Source: CAVQKZ01 sp963837325
GTDB taxonomy: Bacteria > Actinomycetota > Actinomycetes > Mycobacteriales > Jatrophihabitantaceae
Reading direction: 5' to 3'
Assembly (NCBI GenBank): GCA_963837325.1
Contig: CAWIMV010000002.1
Coordinates: 434,001 to 498,000 of the forward strand
DNA: 64,000 nt
Position numbers and translations under genes: made by a program. The notes beneath the pieces are model-generated. The model saw only the letters and a list, made by a program, of their open reading frames with translations, ran no database searches and was not told where the DNA came from. This document shows, piece after piece, positions 53,735 to 63,420 of this stretch (within the stretch, counting starts at the first letter, position 1; each line of letters opens with the position of its first letter).

Positions 53735-54529
53735 GTGGCCAGCGTGAAGTGGCAACGCCTGTCTGCCCGAGTGCGCCGGCTACCGGTGTCGGCGCTGTTG
53801 GGGCCACGACGCGGATCCACGTGGCGCCTGCTCGTGCCCGTGGTGTGCCTGCTCGCCGGGATCGGCTTCGCCGCCAGCCATCGCGACGCTCGCGGCACCG
53901 AGTTGCGCTCACCGGTCACCGCGAACCTGGCCGATTTGGTTCGGGCGGCCGAGGCCAAGGTCAAGGCCGCGGATCGCACGCTCGCCGGGTTGCAGGCCGA
54001 AGTGTCGGCCGCGGCCCGTGACGCGGGACAGGCGAACGCCGAGGTCGCCGCCGCCCAGGCGAAGACCCGGCCGGTGCTGCTACCAGGCGGCCTGACCGCC
54101 GTGCGCGGGCCGGGGATCGTCGTCGCGCTCAACGACGCCTCGGAGGTGCCGGCCGGCGTGGATGTCGACCCGAACCAGCTCGTCGTGCACCAGAGCGACC
54201 TCCAGTCTGTTGTGAATGCGCTGTGGGCAGGCGGTGCCGAAGCAATGACGATCGCCGGCCAGCGGGTGATCGCGACCAGCGCGGTGCGCTGCGTCGGAAA
54301 CACGCTTTTGCTGAACGGGGACGTGTACTCGCCACCGTTCCGCGTTGCGGCAATAGGACCGTATTCGAAAATGCAACAGGCGCTCGATGCGTCACCCGGC
54401 GTAACGTCGTTTAAACAAGCTGCGGGATATTACGGCCTCGGATACACGGTCGAGTCGCAGGACCACCTCGATCTACCCGCCTACCACGGGCCAATCGGGC
54501 TCACCTACGCGAAGGCGGTATCGAAGTGA
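53735..54529 (+). CDS. DUF881 family membrane-anchored protein
   Basis: A 264-aa protein: one N-terminal membrane helix (WRLLVPVVCLLAGIGFAAS), a coiled coil (about 70-110; LVRAAEAKVKAADRTLAGLQ) and the DUF881 domain (GGLTAVRGPGIVVALNDASE, LVVHQSDLQSVVNALWAGGA). It corresponds to Rv0012, next to crgA. GTG start; overlaps the sortase gene by GTGA. Likely an envelope/division protein; no activity known. Confidence 0.92.
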   Translation: MASVKWQRLSARVRRLPVSALLGPRRGSTWRLLVPVVCLLAGIGFAASHRDARGTELRSPVTANLADLVRAAEAKVKAADRTLAGLQAEVSAAARDAGQANAEVAAAQAKTRPVLLPGGLTAVRGPGIVVALNDASEVPAGVDVDPNQLVVHQSDLQSVVNALWAGGAEAMTIAGQRVIATSAVRCVGNTLLLNGDVYSPPFRVAAIGPYSKMQQALDASPGVTSFKQAAGYYGLGYTVESQDHLDLPAYHGPIGLTYAKAVSK

Positions 54530-55353
54530 CCGATGAGCCGGGCGACACGATCGTCGCCGAACCGCCACCGGACCCCAGCCGTCACCACGCCCCGCCAACG
54601 ATGGGCGACCGCGTCCGCTGGGTGATTCGCGGTGTCGGCCAGGCATTCATCACCGCCGGGCTGGTCATTCTGCTTTTCGTCGTCTACGAGGTTTACGTGA
54701 CCAATGTGTTCGCCGAGCGAGAGCAAACCAAGGTGCATAACGCCTTGGAAAAGAAATGGGCGCAGGGCAAGGACCCGTTGCCGTTACCCGGAGCGAGCAA
54801 CAAATCCATTCCGATCGGATCAGGCATCGCGAACCTGTACCTGCCGCGCTTCGGCAAGGACTACGGGTTCACGATCGTTCAGGGCACTGACGAAGCGTCA
54901 CTGGAAAAAGGGCCGGGCCACTACACCGGGACTGCGCTTCCGGGTGGGAAGGGCAACTTCGCCGTCGCCGGGCATCGGGTCGGCAAGGGTGAGCCGTTCC
55001 TCAACCTCGACCGACTCCAACCCGGCGACGCGGTTATCGTCGAGACCAGGACCGACTGGTACGTATATCGGGTGAAGGGGTCGAAGGGTCACTTGGCCGC
55101 CACTGCCCCTGATGGCGTGCCCGGTCGCGAGATCGTCGGACCGGGTGACGGTGACGTGCTGTTGCCGGTGCCGAACCATCCCGACCGAAGTCCCGTGGAG
55201 CGGCTGATGACGATGACAACCTGCCATCCGAAGTTCACCGCTACTCAGCGGATGATCGTGCACGCCGTGCTCAATCCCAGCCTCACCGTGCCGAAGACCG
55301 GCACGACAATGCCCGCATCGATCAAGGCGCTCTACGGCTCGGGGGCCAGCTGA
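54526..55353 (+). CDS. Class E sortase
   Basis: A 275-aa transpeptidase with an N-terminal membrane helix (AFITAGLVILLFVVYEVYVT) and sortase barrel. Catalytic His lies in AVAGHRVGKG, Cys in TMTTCHPKF and Arg in ATQRMIV. Class E enzymes anchor LAXTG-type proteins to peptidoglycan; no such substrate was seen in this window. It is coupled to its neighbours by GTGA and TGATG. Confidence 0.92.
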   Translation: MTDEPGDTIVAEPPPDPSRHHAPPTMGDRVRWVIRGVGQAFITAGLVILLFVVYEVYVTNVFAEREQTKVHNALEKKWAQGKDPLPLPGASNKSIPIGSGIANLYLPRFGKDYGFTIVQGTDEASLEKGPGHYTGTALPGGKGNFAVAGHRVGKGEPFLNLDRLQPGDAVIVETRTDWYVYRVKGSKGHLAATAPDGVPGREIVGPGDGDVLLPVPNHPDRSPVERLMTMTTCHPKFTATQRMIVHAVLNPSLTVPKTGTTMPASIKALYGSGAS

Positions 55354-55511
55354 TGTACGTGTGGATCTGGCGGCATCTGCCCGGCGTGCTGGCGCTCAAA
55401 CTGGTTCAGGTGTTGGTACTTCTCGCAGCGGTCTGCGCCCTGTTGATGTTCGTGGTCTTTCCGTGGATCGAGCCGCATCTGCCGATCAGTCAGGTAACGG
55501 TGAACAACTGA
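55353..55511 (+). CDS. Small membrane protein between sortase and pabA
   Basis: A 52-aa protein, MYVWIWRHLPGVLALKLVQV then one membrane helix (LVLLAAVCALLMFVVFP) and WIEPHLPISQVTVNN. Its ATG overlaps the sortase stop and its stop overlaps the pabA ATG, each by one base, which strongly supports translation. Similar short genes occupy this slot in other actinobacteria. Function unknown. Confidence 0.85.
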   Translation: MYVWIWRHLPGVLALKLVQVLVLLAAVCALLMFVVFPWIEPHLPISQVTVNN

Positions 55512-56167
55512 TGACCCGCATCCTCGTTGTCGACAACTACGACAGCTTCGTCTACAACCTCGTCCAGTACGTCGGTCAGCTCGGCGTGGAGGTGGTCGTC
55601 CGCCGCAACGACGCCGTCGCCCCGGCCGACCTGGCCGCCCTCGGCGTCGACGGCGTGCTCATCTCGCCCGGGCCGGGCCTGCCCCAAGATGCCGGCAACG
55701 CGATGGCGCTGGTGACGGCCTGCGCCGAACGGGAGACGCCGTTGTTCGGCGTGTGTCTGGGCCACCAGGCGATAGGCGCCGCGTTCGGGGCGCCCGTCGT
55801 GCGCGCACCGGAGTTGCTGCACGGCAAGACGAGCGACGTGGTTCATCAAGGCGCGGGCGTGCTGGCCGGTTTGCCGACCCCGTTCACCGCGACCCGCTAC
55901 CACTCGCTGGCCGTCGAGGAATCCGCACTGCCCCCCGAGATCGTCGTGACTGGTCGCACCGCGTCCGGCGTGGTGATGGCGTTGCAGCACGTCGAACTGC
56001 CCATCGACGGTGTGCAGTTCCACCCCGAGTCGGTGCTCACGCACGGCGGGCACCGCATCGTGGCCAACTGGCTCGAGCGCTGCGGAGCGACGATCGACTG
56101 GGCGCGGGTCGAGGAGCTGGGCGCCGACGTCGACGCCTTGCGTGCGACCGCGTTCGCCGGGGCCTGA
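55511..56167 (+). CDS. pabA: Aminodeoxychorismate/anthranilate synthase glutaminase subunit
   Basis: A 218-aa class I glutamine amidotransferase: ISPGPGLP oxyanion loop, catalytic Cys in FGVCLGHQAI, and His/Glu in VQFHPESVLT. It supplies ammonia to the synthase subunit for folate and possibly tryptophan; PabA and TrpG cannot be told apart here. In mycobacteria the same gene (trpG, Rv0013) is followed by pknB; here hutI follows. Confidence 0.93.
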   Translation: MTRILVVDNYDSFVYNLVQYVGQLGVEVVVRRNDAVAPADLAALGVDGVLISPGPGLPQDAGNAMALVTACAERETPLFGVCLGHQAIGAAFGAPVVRAPELLHGKTSDVVHQGAGVLAGLPTPFTATRYHSLAVEESALPPEIVVTGRTASGVVMALQHVELPIDGVQFHPESVLTHGGHRIVANWLERCGATIDWARVEELGADVDALRATAFAGA

Positions 56168-56170
56168 GCG

Positions 56171-57319
56171 CTAGACGACGCGCCGGCCGCGCTGCCAAAC
56201 CTGGGCCACCAGCGGTACGCCCGGCCGGTAGGCGAGGTGGACGTAGCTCGGGGCGTCGAGGATGACCAGATCGGCCCGCAGGCCCGGCGCGATCCGGCCG
56301 ATGTCCTGGCGGCGTAACGCCTTCGCCCCGGTTGCGGTTGCGGCCCGGACCGCCTCGGCCGGGCTCATGCCCATCTCGCGCACGGCCAGGGCGATCGCAA
56401 GCGGCATCGCGGTCGAGTAGGCCGAGCCGGGATTGCAATCGGTGGCCAGCGCGGTGTGAACTCCGGCGTCGAGCAGCCGCCGCGCGTCGGGGTAGGCCGA
56501 GCGGGTCGAGAACTCGACCAACGGCAAGAGTGTGGCGACGGTGTCGGAGTTCGCCAGCGCGTCGACGTCACCGCGACTGAGATGGGTGCAGTGATCGGCG
56601 CTCGCGGCACGAAGTTCAACTGCGAGCTGGACTGCCGGGCCTTCCTCCAGTTGCCCGGCGTGAATGCGGGCGCCGAGTCCGGCCGCCAACCCAGCCTCGA
56701 GCACGGCGCGGCTCTCGTCGCCGTCGAAGGCACCGCGGTCGCAGAAGACGTCCACCCAGCGTGCGTGCGGTGCACACGCGGCGAGCATGGGGCCGGTGAC
56801 CAGTGCGAGATAGTCGGCCCGGTCGGTTTCCGGCGGCACGACGTGAGCGCCGAGGTAGGTGGTTTCGGTGGTGAACTCGCGCGCCACCTGCAGTGACCGG
56901 AGCTCGGTGGCGACGTCGAGGCCGTAGCCGGACTTGCACTCGAACGTGGTCACGCCCGCCCGCAGCAGTTCGCCGGCCAGCCGGGCGACGTTCGTGCGCA
57001 AGCTGTCCGTCGAGGCCGCTCGCGTGGCGGCCACGGTGTTGCGAATCCCGCCTGGTGCGTAGGGGATTCCGGCCATGCGGGCGGCGAATTCGTCCGCTCG
57101 GTCGCCGGCGAAGACGAGGTGGGCGTGCGAGTCCACGAAGCCGGGCAGTACGGCGCGGCCGTCGAGGTCGAGCTGCTCGTCGGCGGTCGGTGCGGCTGCG
57201 GCCGGCCCGACCCAGGCGATCCTTTCACCGTCGATGACGACGGCCGCGTCGGCCAATTCACCCAGCTCGTCGTCCTGCGTCGCGAGCAGACCGATTCCGG
57301 TGAGGAGGGTGGCCGTCAC
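56171..57319 (-). CDS. hutI: Imidazolonepropionase
   Basis: A 382-aa metal-dependent hydrolase of the amidohydrolase superfamily: metal ligands in DSHAHLVFAGDR, GYGLDVATELRSLQV, IHAGQLEEG and ATDCNPGSAYS. It opens imidazolone-5-propionate to N-formimino-glutamate, the third step of histidine breakdown. GTG overlaps the stop of the HhH gene (GTGA). It is separated from hutUH by three unrelated genes. Confidence 0.94.
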   Translation of the reverse strand: MTATLLTGIGLLATQDDELGELADAAVVIDGERIAWVGPAAAAPTADEQLDLDGRAVLPGFVDSHAHLVFAGDRADEFAARMAGIPYAPGGIRNTVAATRAASTDSLRTNVARLAGELLRAGVTTFECKSGYGLDVATELRSLQVAREFTTETTYLGAHVVPPETDRADYLALVTGPMLAACAPHARWVDVFCDRGAFDGDESRAVLEAGLAAGLGARIHAGQLEEGPAVQLAVELRAASADHCTHLSRGDVDALANSDTVATLLPLVEFSTRSAYPDARRLLDAGVHTALATDCNPGSAYSTAMPLAIALAVREMGMSPAEAVRAATATGAKALRRQDIGRIAPGLRADLVILDAPSYVHLAYRPGVPLVAQVWQRGRRVV

Positions 57320-57885
57320 CCTTCGGCTGCTTTGGCGGCTGCCTTCATCTGCTGCTTGTGGGCCCGGACGGCGCGCAGCGAGTCGGCATCGATGACGTCG
57401 GCGATCGACCGGTGCGAGCCGTCGATGCCGTAGTCACCGGCAGCCTCGCGCCATCCGGGCGGGCGTACGCCGAACTGCTTGCCGAGCAGCGCGGCGAAGA
57501 TCTTGGCCTTCTGGGTGCCGAAGCCGGGCAGTTGCGCGATCCGTTCGACAAGCTCGGCGCCGGTCCTCGCCCCCGTCCAGACCGTGCTCGCATCGCCGTC
57601 GAATCGCTCGACCAGGACGCGTGCGAGCGCCTGCACGCGCTTGGCCATTGCGGCGGGGAAGCGGTGCAGCGCCGGTGGGCGCCGGAACAGCTCCTCGAGA
57701 GCTTCGCTGTCGTAGTCGGCGATGGTGCGGGCATCGAATCGGCCGTTGAGCCGTTCGCGGAGGACGTCCGGCGAGGTGAATGCCTTCTCCATCGGGATCT
57801 GCTGGTCGAGCAGCATGCCCATCAGCAGGGCCAGCGGGTCGCGCGTCAGCAGTTCGTTGGCGGCGTCGGTCGTCGCGAGATACAT
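57316..57885 (-). CDS. HhH-GPD-type DNA base-excision repair protein
   Basis: A 189-aa protein. A helix-hairpin-helix (ERIAQLPGFGTQKAKIFAAL) and an N-terminal LLMGMLLDQQIPMEKAF like that of HhH-GPD glycosylases are visible. It is shorter than MutY/Nth and lacks a Cys4 Fe-S loop. The lesion is unknown. It overlaps hutI, so it is probably co-transcribed with it. Confidence 0.85.
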   Translation of the reverse strand: MYLATTDAANELLTRDPLALLMGMLLDQQIPMEKAFTSPDVLRERLNGRFDARTIADYDSEALEELFRRPPALHRFPAAMAKRVQALARVLVERFDGDASTVWTGARTGAELVERIAQLPGFGTQKAKIFAALLGKQFGVRPPGWREAAGDYGIDGSHRSIADVIDADSLRAVRAHKQQMKAAAKAAEG

Positions 57886-57934
57886 GCCCAGATCCCACCA
57901 CAGCGCCGCCGCGTCGTCAGCAACTGTCGGCAGA

Positions 57935-59407
57935 TCACCAGTTGTAGGCGCGTATCCCCGACATCGTGCCGATGAAGATCGCGTTGCCGTACAGCGCGGG
58001 CGTCGCGAACCGGCTTACCGCACCGACGGGCAGCGAGAGCTGGTCGGCCAGAGTCGACGGGCTGAGCATGTGCAGGACGCCGGCGTTGGTGTCCAATGCC
58101 CACAAGCGTCCGCCGCCAATGACCGGCGCGCCGGTGATGTTGCTCGCCGCGTGGTGCAGGACCGTCATCGAACCGTCCGCATTGATCCGCACCGACCGCA
58201 GGCCGTCGGTGCACGGCACGTAGACCACGTTGCCGAGCACGGCCGTCCCGCCGAAGGAAGCGCAGAGGCTGCGCGACGAGACCTGGCCACCGATGCCGCC
58301 GAGGTGGCCGCGGCTGAGGACGTAGGCGGTCCCGGACTTGCCGGCGATGAACACGCGCGACCCGACGATGGCCGGACCCTGGCTGCCGAGGTCGAGATCC
58401 TGGGCGTTGTCGTTGCGCCAGGTGCTCGGGGAGAACGAGTCGATGATCTGCTGGCCCGACAGGCGTAGTACCGAGTCGCTGAAGTCGTAGGTGCCGGTTC
58501 CGGCGGTGGCGCCGTTTCCCACTGAGACGAGCAGCCCGCCGTCGGGATCCTCGCTCGGTCCGGGTGGCGTCCAGATTCCGCCCTCGCGGGAGGTCGGAAC
58601 GGTGAAATGCCACAGCGCGGCCGTCCGGGGACTGTCGAGATCGAGCCCGACCACGCTGCCCCGGTAGGTGCTGCAGTCGCCGGCCAATCCGCCGTACGGG
58701 ACGTACACCCGGCGCCCGGACACCAGCAGCGCGCCCCGTTCTTGCATCGCCTGCGGGGTGATGCCGGGTACCGACGCCGGCACGTCGACAGTGCGGAACC
58801 AACGTTGCGCGCCGGTCGTGGGATCAAGGCCGACCGCTACGTGCCGGAAGGGGTTGGCCAACTCGGCAACCACGATGACGCTGTGCGTCGTGGGGTCGTA
58901 GGCCGGCGTGCCGGTGATGCCGAGCGGATCGATGTTGCCGCACGGCAGGCTCGAGCGTGGCACGGGCGCGCCGAGGTGGTGCCGCCACACGACCTTGTTC
59001 CCGGAGATGCGGTAGACCGAGTTGTTCTCGGTGGCGACGATCTTCATGCCGCCGGCCACCGTGATCGGCGAACCGTAGACCGCGCCGTCCAGTGGTACCG
59101 ACCAAACGGACTTCGGGGTCGTGGCGACGGTTTTCACCGTCGGGCCGTAGCCCGTTCGCTGCCGGTTGCCGTGGTAGGTGTCCCAGTCGGCGTAGCCAGC
59201 CGCGGCGGCGTTGGGCGCGGCCGCGCTGGCTACGCTGCCCGCGGCGGGGGCGGCGGCCGAGTGGGCCGCGGCAGCCGAGTGGGCCGGATTGCGCTGAGCC
59301 GACGAGGCGCTCCTGGCGACACTGGTACCCGTCGCCGAGACCGCGATCAGGGCCAGGCTGCTGGCGACGGCGAGCGGTCCGCCGCGGCGAAGTCGCGAAG
59401 GGGTCAT
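57935..59407 (-). CDS. Secreted PQQ-like beta-propeller protein
   Basis: A 490-aa protein with a signal peptide (GPLAVASSLALIAVSATGTS), an Ala/Ser-rich linker (about 35-70) and a WD/PQQ-type propeller with repeats such as WSVPLDGAVYGSPITVAGGM and GLDPTTGAQRW. Four cysteines suggest disulfides (CGN, DCS, LCAS, PCTD). No dehydrogenase active site is apparent. Function unknown; an outside-facing binding or quinoprotein role is possible. Confidence 0.85.
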   Translation of the reverse strand: MTPSRLRRGGPLAVASSLALIAVSATGTSVARSASSAQRNPAHSAAAAHSAAAPAAGSVASAAAPNAAAAGYADWDTYHGNRQRTGYGPTVKTVATTPKSVWSVPLDGAVYGSPITVAGGMKIVATENNSVYRISGNKVVWRHHLGAPVPRSSLPCGNIDPLGITGTPAYDPTTHSVIVVAELANPFRHVAVGLDPTTGAQRWFRTVDVPASVPGITPQAMQERGALLVSGRRVYVPYGGLAGDCSTYRGSVVGLDLDSPRTAALWHFTVPTSREGGIWTPPGPSEDPDGGLLVSVGNGATAGTGTYDFSDSVLRLSGQQIIDSFSPSTWRNDNAQDLDLGSQGPAIVGSRVFIAGKSGTAYVLSRGHLGGIGGQVSSRSLCASFGGTAVLGNVVYVPCTDGLRSVRINADGSMTVLHHAASNITGAPVIGGGRLWALDTNAGVLHMLSPSTLADQLSLPVGAVSRFATPALYGNAIFIGTMSGIRAYNW

Positions 59408-59464
59408 GTCAGGAGTCTGCCTCAAACAGCGCGGGCCAGTAAGGCTCGGTGACAGACTGTCGGG

Positions 59465-59860
59465 GTGCCGGTCGGGGTCGTCGTCGGGGCCGCGATTGTG
59501 CGCGACGGACGGGTGTTGGCGGCCAGGCGCAGCGCACCACCCGAGCTGGCCGGCGGATGGGAATTTCCGGGCGGCAAGGTGGAGCCGGGTGAATCGGACG
59601 CGGCCGCACTGGCGCGGGAGTGCCGCGAGGAGCTGGGCGTTTCGATCGCGGCCGGCGAGTTGCTGGGCGCGACGGAGCTGGGGCCGGCGCGCGAACTGCG
59701 GGTGTATCGAGCCGAACTGGTGGCCGGCCAGCCGCGCGCGTTGCAGGATCACGACGAACTGCGCTGGCTGAGCGCCGCCGAGCTTGAGTCGGTGCGGTGG
59801 CTGCCGGCGGACCGGCCGCTGCTTGCCGCCGTGGCCGCGGCGCTCGCCCGCGCGCCCTGA
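59465..59860 (+). CDS. NUDIX hydrolase, MutT/CTP-pyrophosphohydrolase type
   Basis: A 131-aa protein with NUDIX box GGKVEPGESDAAALARECRE-ELG. The WEFPGG segment before it is typical of 8-oxo-dGTP or (d)CTP pyrophosphatases. GTG start. It is divergent from the propeller gene across 57 bp that include GACAG-A-CTGTC (59451-59461). The repeat array at 59879-60086 follows its stop. Confidence 0.9.
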   Translation: MPVGVVVGAAIVRDGRVLAARRSAPPELAGGWEFPGGKVEPGESDAAALARECREELGVSIAAGELLGATELGPARELRVYRAELVAGQPRALQDHDELRWLSAAELESVRWLPADRPLLAAVAAALARAP

Positions 59861-59878
59861 CCCGCCTGCCCTGGTCAC

Positions 59879-60086
59879 TTTTCCCCGCTGGTGCTCGGGT
59901 GGGCCGCGCTTTTCCCCGCTGGTGACCGGTGGGCCGCGCTTTTCCCCGCTGGTGACCGGTGGGCCGCGCTTTTCCCCGCTGGTGCTCGGGTGGGCCGCGC
60001 TTTTCCCCGGTGGTGCTCGGTTTGGGCCGTCCCAACCGGTCACCAGCGGGGAAAACGTGAGAAGCCCCGGTCACCAGCGGGGAAAA
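59879..60086. repeat. TTTTCCCCGCTGGTG repeat array between convergent NUDIX and hutU genes
   Basis: Five plus copies start at 59879, 59910, 59940, 59970 and 60001 (period 30-31 bp; the last has CCGG for CCGC), then two minus copies CACCAGCGGGGAAAA at 60041-60055 and 60072-60086. Spacers such as CTCGGGTGGGCCGCGC and ACCGGTGGGCCGCGC are themselves repeated. The family also occurs at 14584-14667. No coding role is likely, although the array is open in some frames. Confidence 0.9.
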
Positions 60087-60111
60087 CGCAAGCCGCAGCC
60101 GGCCTGGTCGC

Positions 60112-61764
<1,653 letters not shown>

Positions 61765-61778
61765 GTCGGCGATCTCTC

Positions 61779-63317
61779 TCAGTGCAGGGGTTGGGGCAGT
61801 ACCGAGTCGGCGGCGGCCACGGCCGCACCGGCGCGAACGAAGTCGACGGCCGCCTCGATCTCGGGGGCCAGGTGCCGGTCGGGTCCGGGCCCCGGCACCC
61901 GTTCCCGCAGCGCGGCGACCACGGCCCCCGTCGCAGGGCCGGGTTCCAGCGGTGCGCGCAGGTCGAGGGCTCGAGCCGCCGTCAGCAACTCGATGGCCAG
62001 CACCTGGGCGAGTGCATCGATGGCGCGCCGCAGTTTGCGCGCCGCCGACCACCCCATCGACACGTGGTCCTCCTGCATCGCGGACGACGGGATGGAGTCG
62101 ACGCTCGCGGGCACGGCCAGGCGTTTCATTTCCGATACCAACGCGGCCTGGGTGTACTGCGCGATCATGTGCCCGGAGTCGACGCCCGGATCGTCGGCCA
62201 GGAAGGGCGGCAGTCCTCTCGATCGCGCCACGTCGAGCATCCGGTCGGTGCGCCGCTCGCTCATCGACGCGATGTCCGCGGCTGGAATCGCGAGGAAGTC
62301 CAGGACGTAGCCGATCGGCGCGCCGTGGAAGTTGCCGTTCGACTCGACCCGGCCGCCGACGACAACAGGGTTGTCCACCGCCGACGCGAGCTCGGCCGCG
62401 GCCACCGAACGGGCGTGCGCGAGCGTGTCCCGCGCCGCGCCGTTCACCTGTGGCGCGCAGCGCATCGAATAGGCGTCCTGGACGTACACGCAGTCAGGTC
62501 CGGCGTGCGATGCGATGATCGGCGAGTCCGACAGCAGCGCACGCAGGTTCGCGGCGGACCGGGCCTGGCCGAATTGGGGACGCAATTCCTGCAGGTCGGC
62601 GGCGAAGACCCGCGCGGTGCCGAGCAAAGCCTCGACGCTCATCGCGGCGCTGATGTCGGCCGTTCGCAGCAAGCGGTCGAGATCGTGGCTGGCGAGCAAC
62701 AGTTGCCCGAGCATCCCGTCGGTGCCGTTGATAAGAGCGAGCCCTTCCTTCTCGGCGAGGGCCACCGGCGTGATCCCGTGCGCCCGGAGTACGTCGTCGG
62801 CAGCACCGAGCGTGCCGTCGGGCCCGCGCACCGTCCCCTCTCCGATCAGGGCGAGGGCGACATGCGAGAGGGGCGCCAGGTCACCCGAGCAGCCGAGCGA
62901 GCCGAACTCGTGCACGACCGGGGTGATGCCGTTGTCGAGCAGGGCGGCCAGTGCCGCGGCGGTGGCTGGCCGGACGCCGGTGTGGCCGGTCGCGAGCGTC
63001 GACAGCCGCAGCAGCATCATCGCCCGGACAACCTCGCGCTCGACCTCGGGGCCGGAGCCGGCCGCGTGTGATCGAATCAGCGATCGTTGTAGCAACGCGC
63101 GCTGCTCAACCGGGATGTGCCGCGTGGCCAGGGCTCCGAAGCCGGTCGAGATGCCGTAGTGGGCTGAGCTGTCGTCGGCCAGCTCGTCGACGATCTTGCG
63201 CGCTGCCGCAATCGCCGCGCGGGCGTCCTCGGCCAGCGTCACCCCAGCGCCGTCCCGAGCCACGGCGACGACCTCGGCTTCGGTCACCGGCCCCACACCG
63301 ACGGAAACAGACTGCAT
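61779..63317 (-). CDS. hutH: Histidine ammonia-lyase
   Basis: A 512-aa lyase that deaminates histidine to urocanate. The cofactor MIO forms from an internal triad, usually Ala-Ser-Gly; here it reads Cys-Ser-Gly in GSLGCSGDLAPLSHVA. Other marks are YGISTGFG, ESNGNFHG and SSAMQEDHVSMGW. It is the first gene of hutHU; the upstream region carries a symmetric operator. Confidence 0.95.
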   Translation of the reverse strand: MQSVSVGVGPVTEAEVVAVARDGAGVTLAEDARAAIAAARKIVDELADDSSAHYGISTGFGALATRHIPVEQRALLQRSLIRSHAAGSGPEVEREVVRAMMLLRLSTLATGHTGVRPATAAALAALLDNGITPVVHEFGSLGCSGDLAPLSHVALALIGEGTVRGPDGTLGAADDVLRAHGITPVALAEKEGLALINGTDGMLGQLLLASHDLDRLLRTADISAAMSVEALLGTARVFAADLQELRPQFGQARSAANLRALLSDSPIIASHAGPDCVYVQDAYSMRCAPQVNGAARDTLAHARSVAAAELASAVDNPVVVGGRVESNGNFHGAPIGYVLDFLAIPAADIASMSERRTDRMLDVARSRGLPPFLADDPGVDSGHMIAQYTQAALVSEMKRLAVPASVDSIPSSAMQEDHVSMGWSAARKLRRAIDALAQVLAIELLTAARALDLRAPLEPGPATGAVVAALRERVPGPGPDRHLAPEIEAAVDFVRAGAAVAAADSVLPQPLH

Positions 63318-63334
63318 CCGCCCACTGTCTCACC

Positions 63335-63398
63335 GAGTGGTCAGTTGTACGTCGAGTGGCCATCTATAGCTGACCACTGGACGCGAAAGTGACCACTC
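63335..63398. promoter_or_regulatory. Symmetric four-half-site operator between hutH and the quinone-oxidoreductase gene
   Basis: Half-sites GAGTGGTCA (63335-63343), GAGTGGCCA (63354-63362), TGACCACTG (63371-63379) and TGACCACTC (63390-63398). Spacers are 10, 8 and 10 bp, exactly symmetric about 63366.5. The first lies just upstream of the presumed hutH -10 and the last 11 bp before the TACCTT (63409-63414) of the other gene. A dimer-of-dimers regulator is likely. Confidence 0.8.
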
Positions 63399-63420
63399 GA
63401 CGGTTCGATACCTTCTCCAG

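Noticed and set aside
57935..60043. Extension of the propeller gene through the repeat array to 60043
   Set aside because: The added residues are translated repeats; the signal peptide starts at 59407 and the NUDIX gene lies opposite.
59879..60086. Possible CRISPR array
   Set aside because: Spacers are not unique (they repeat), units invert midway, and no cas genes are near.
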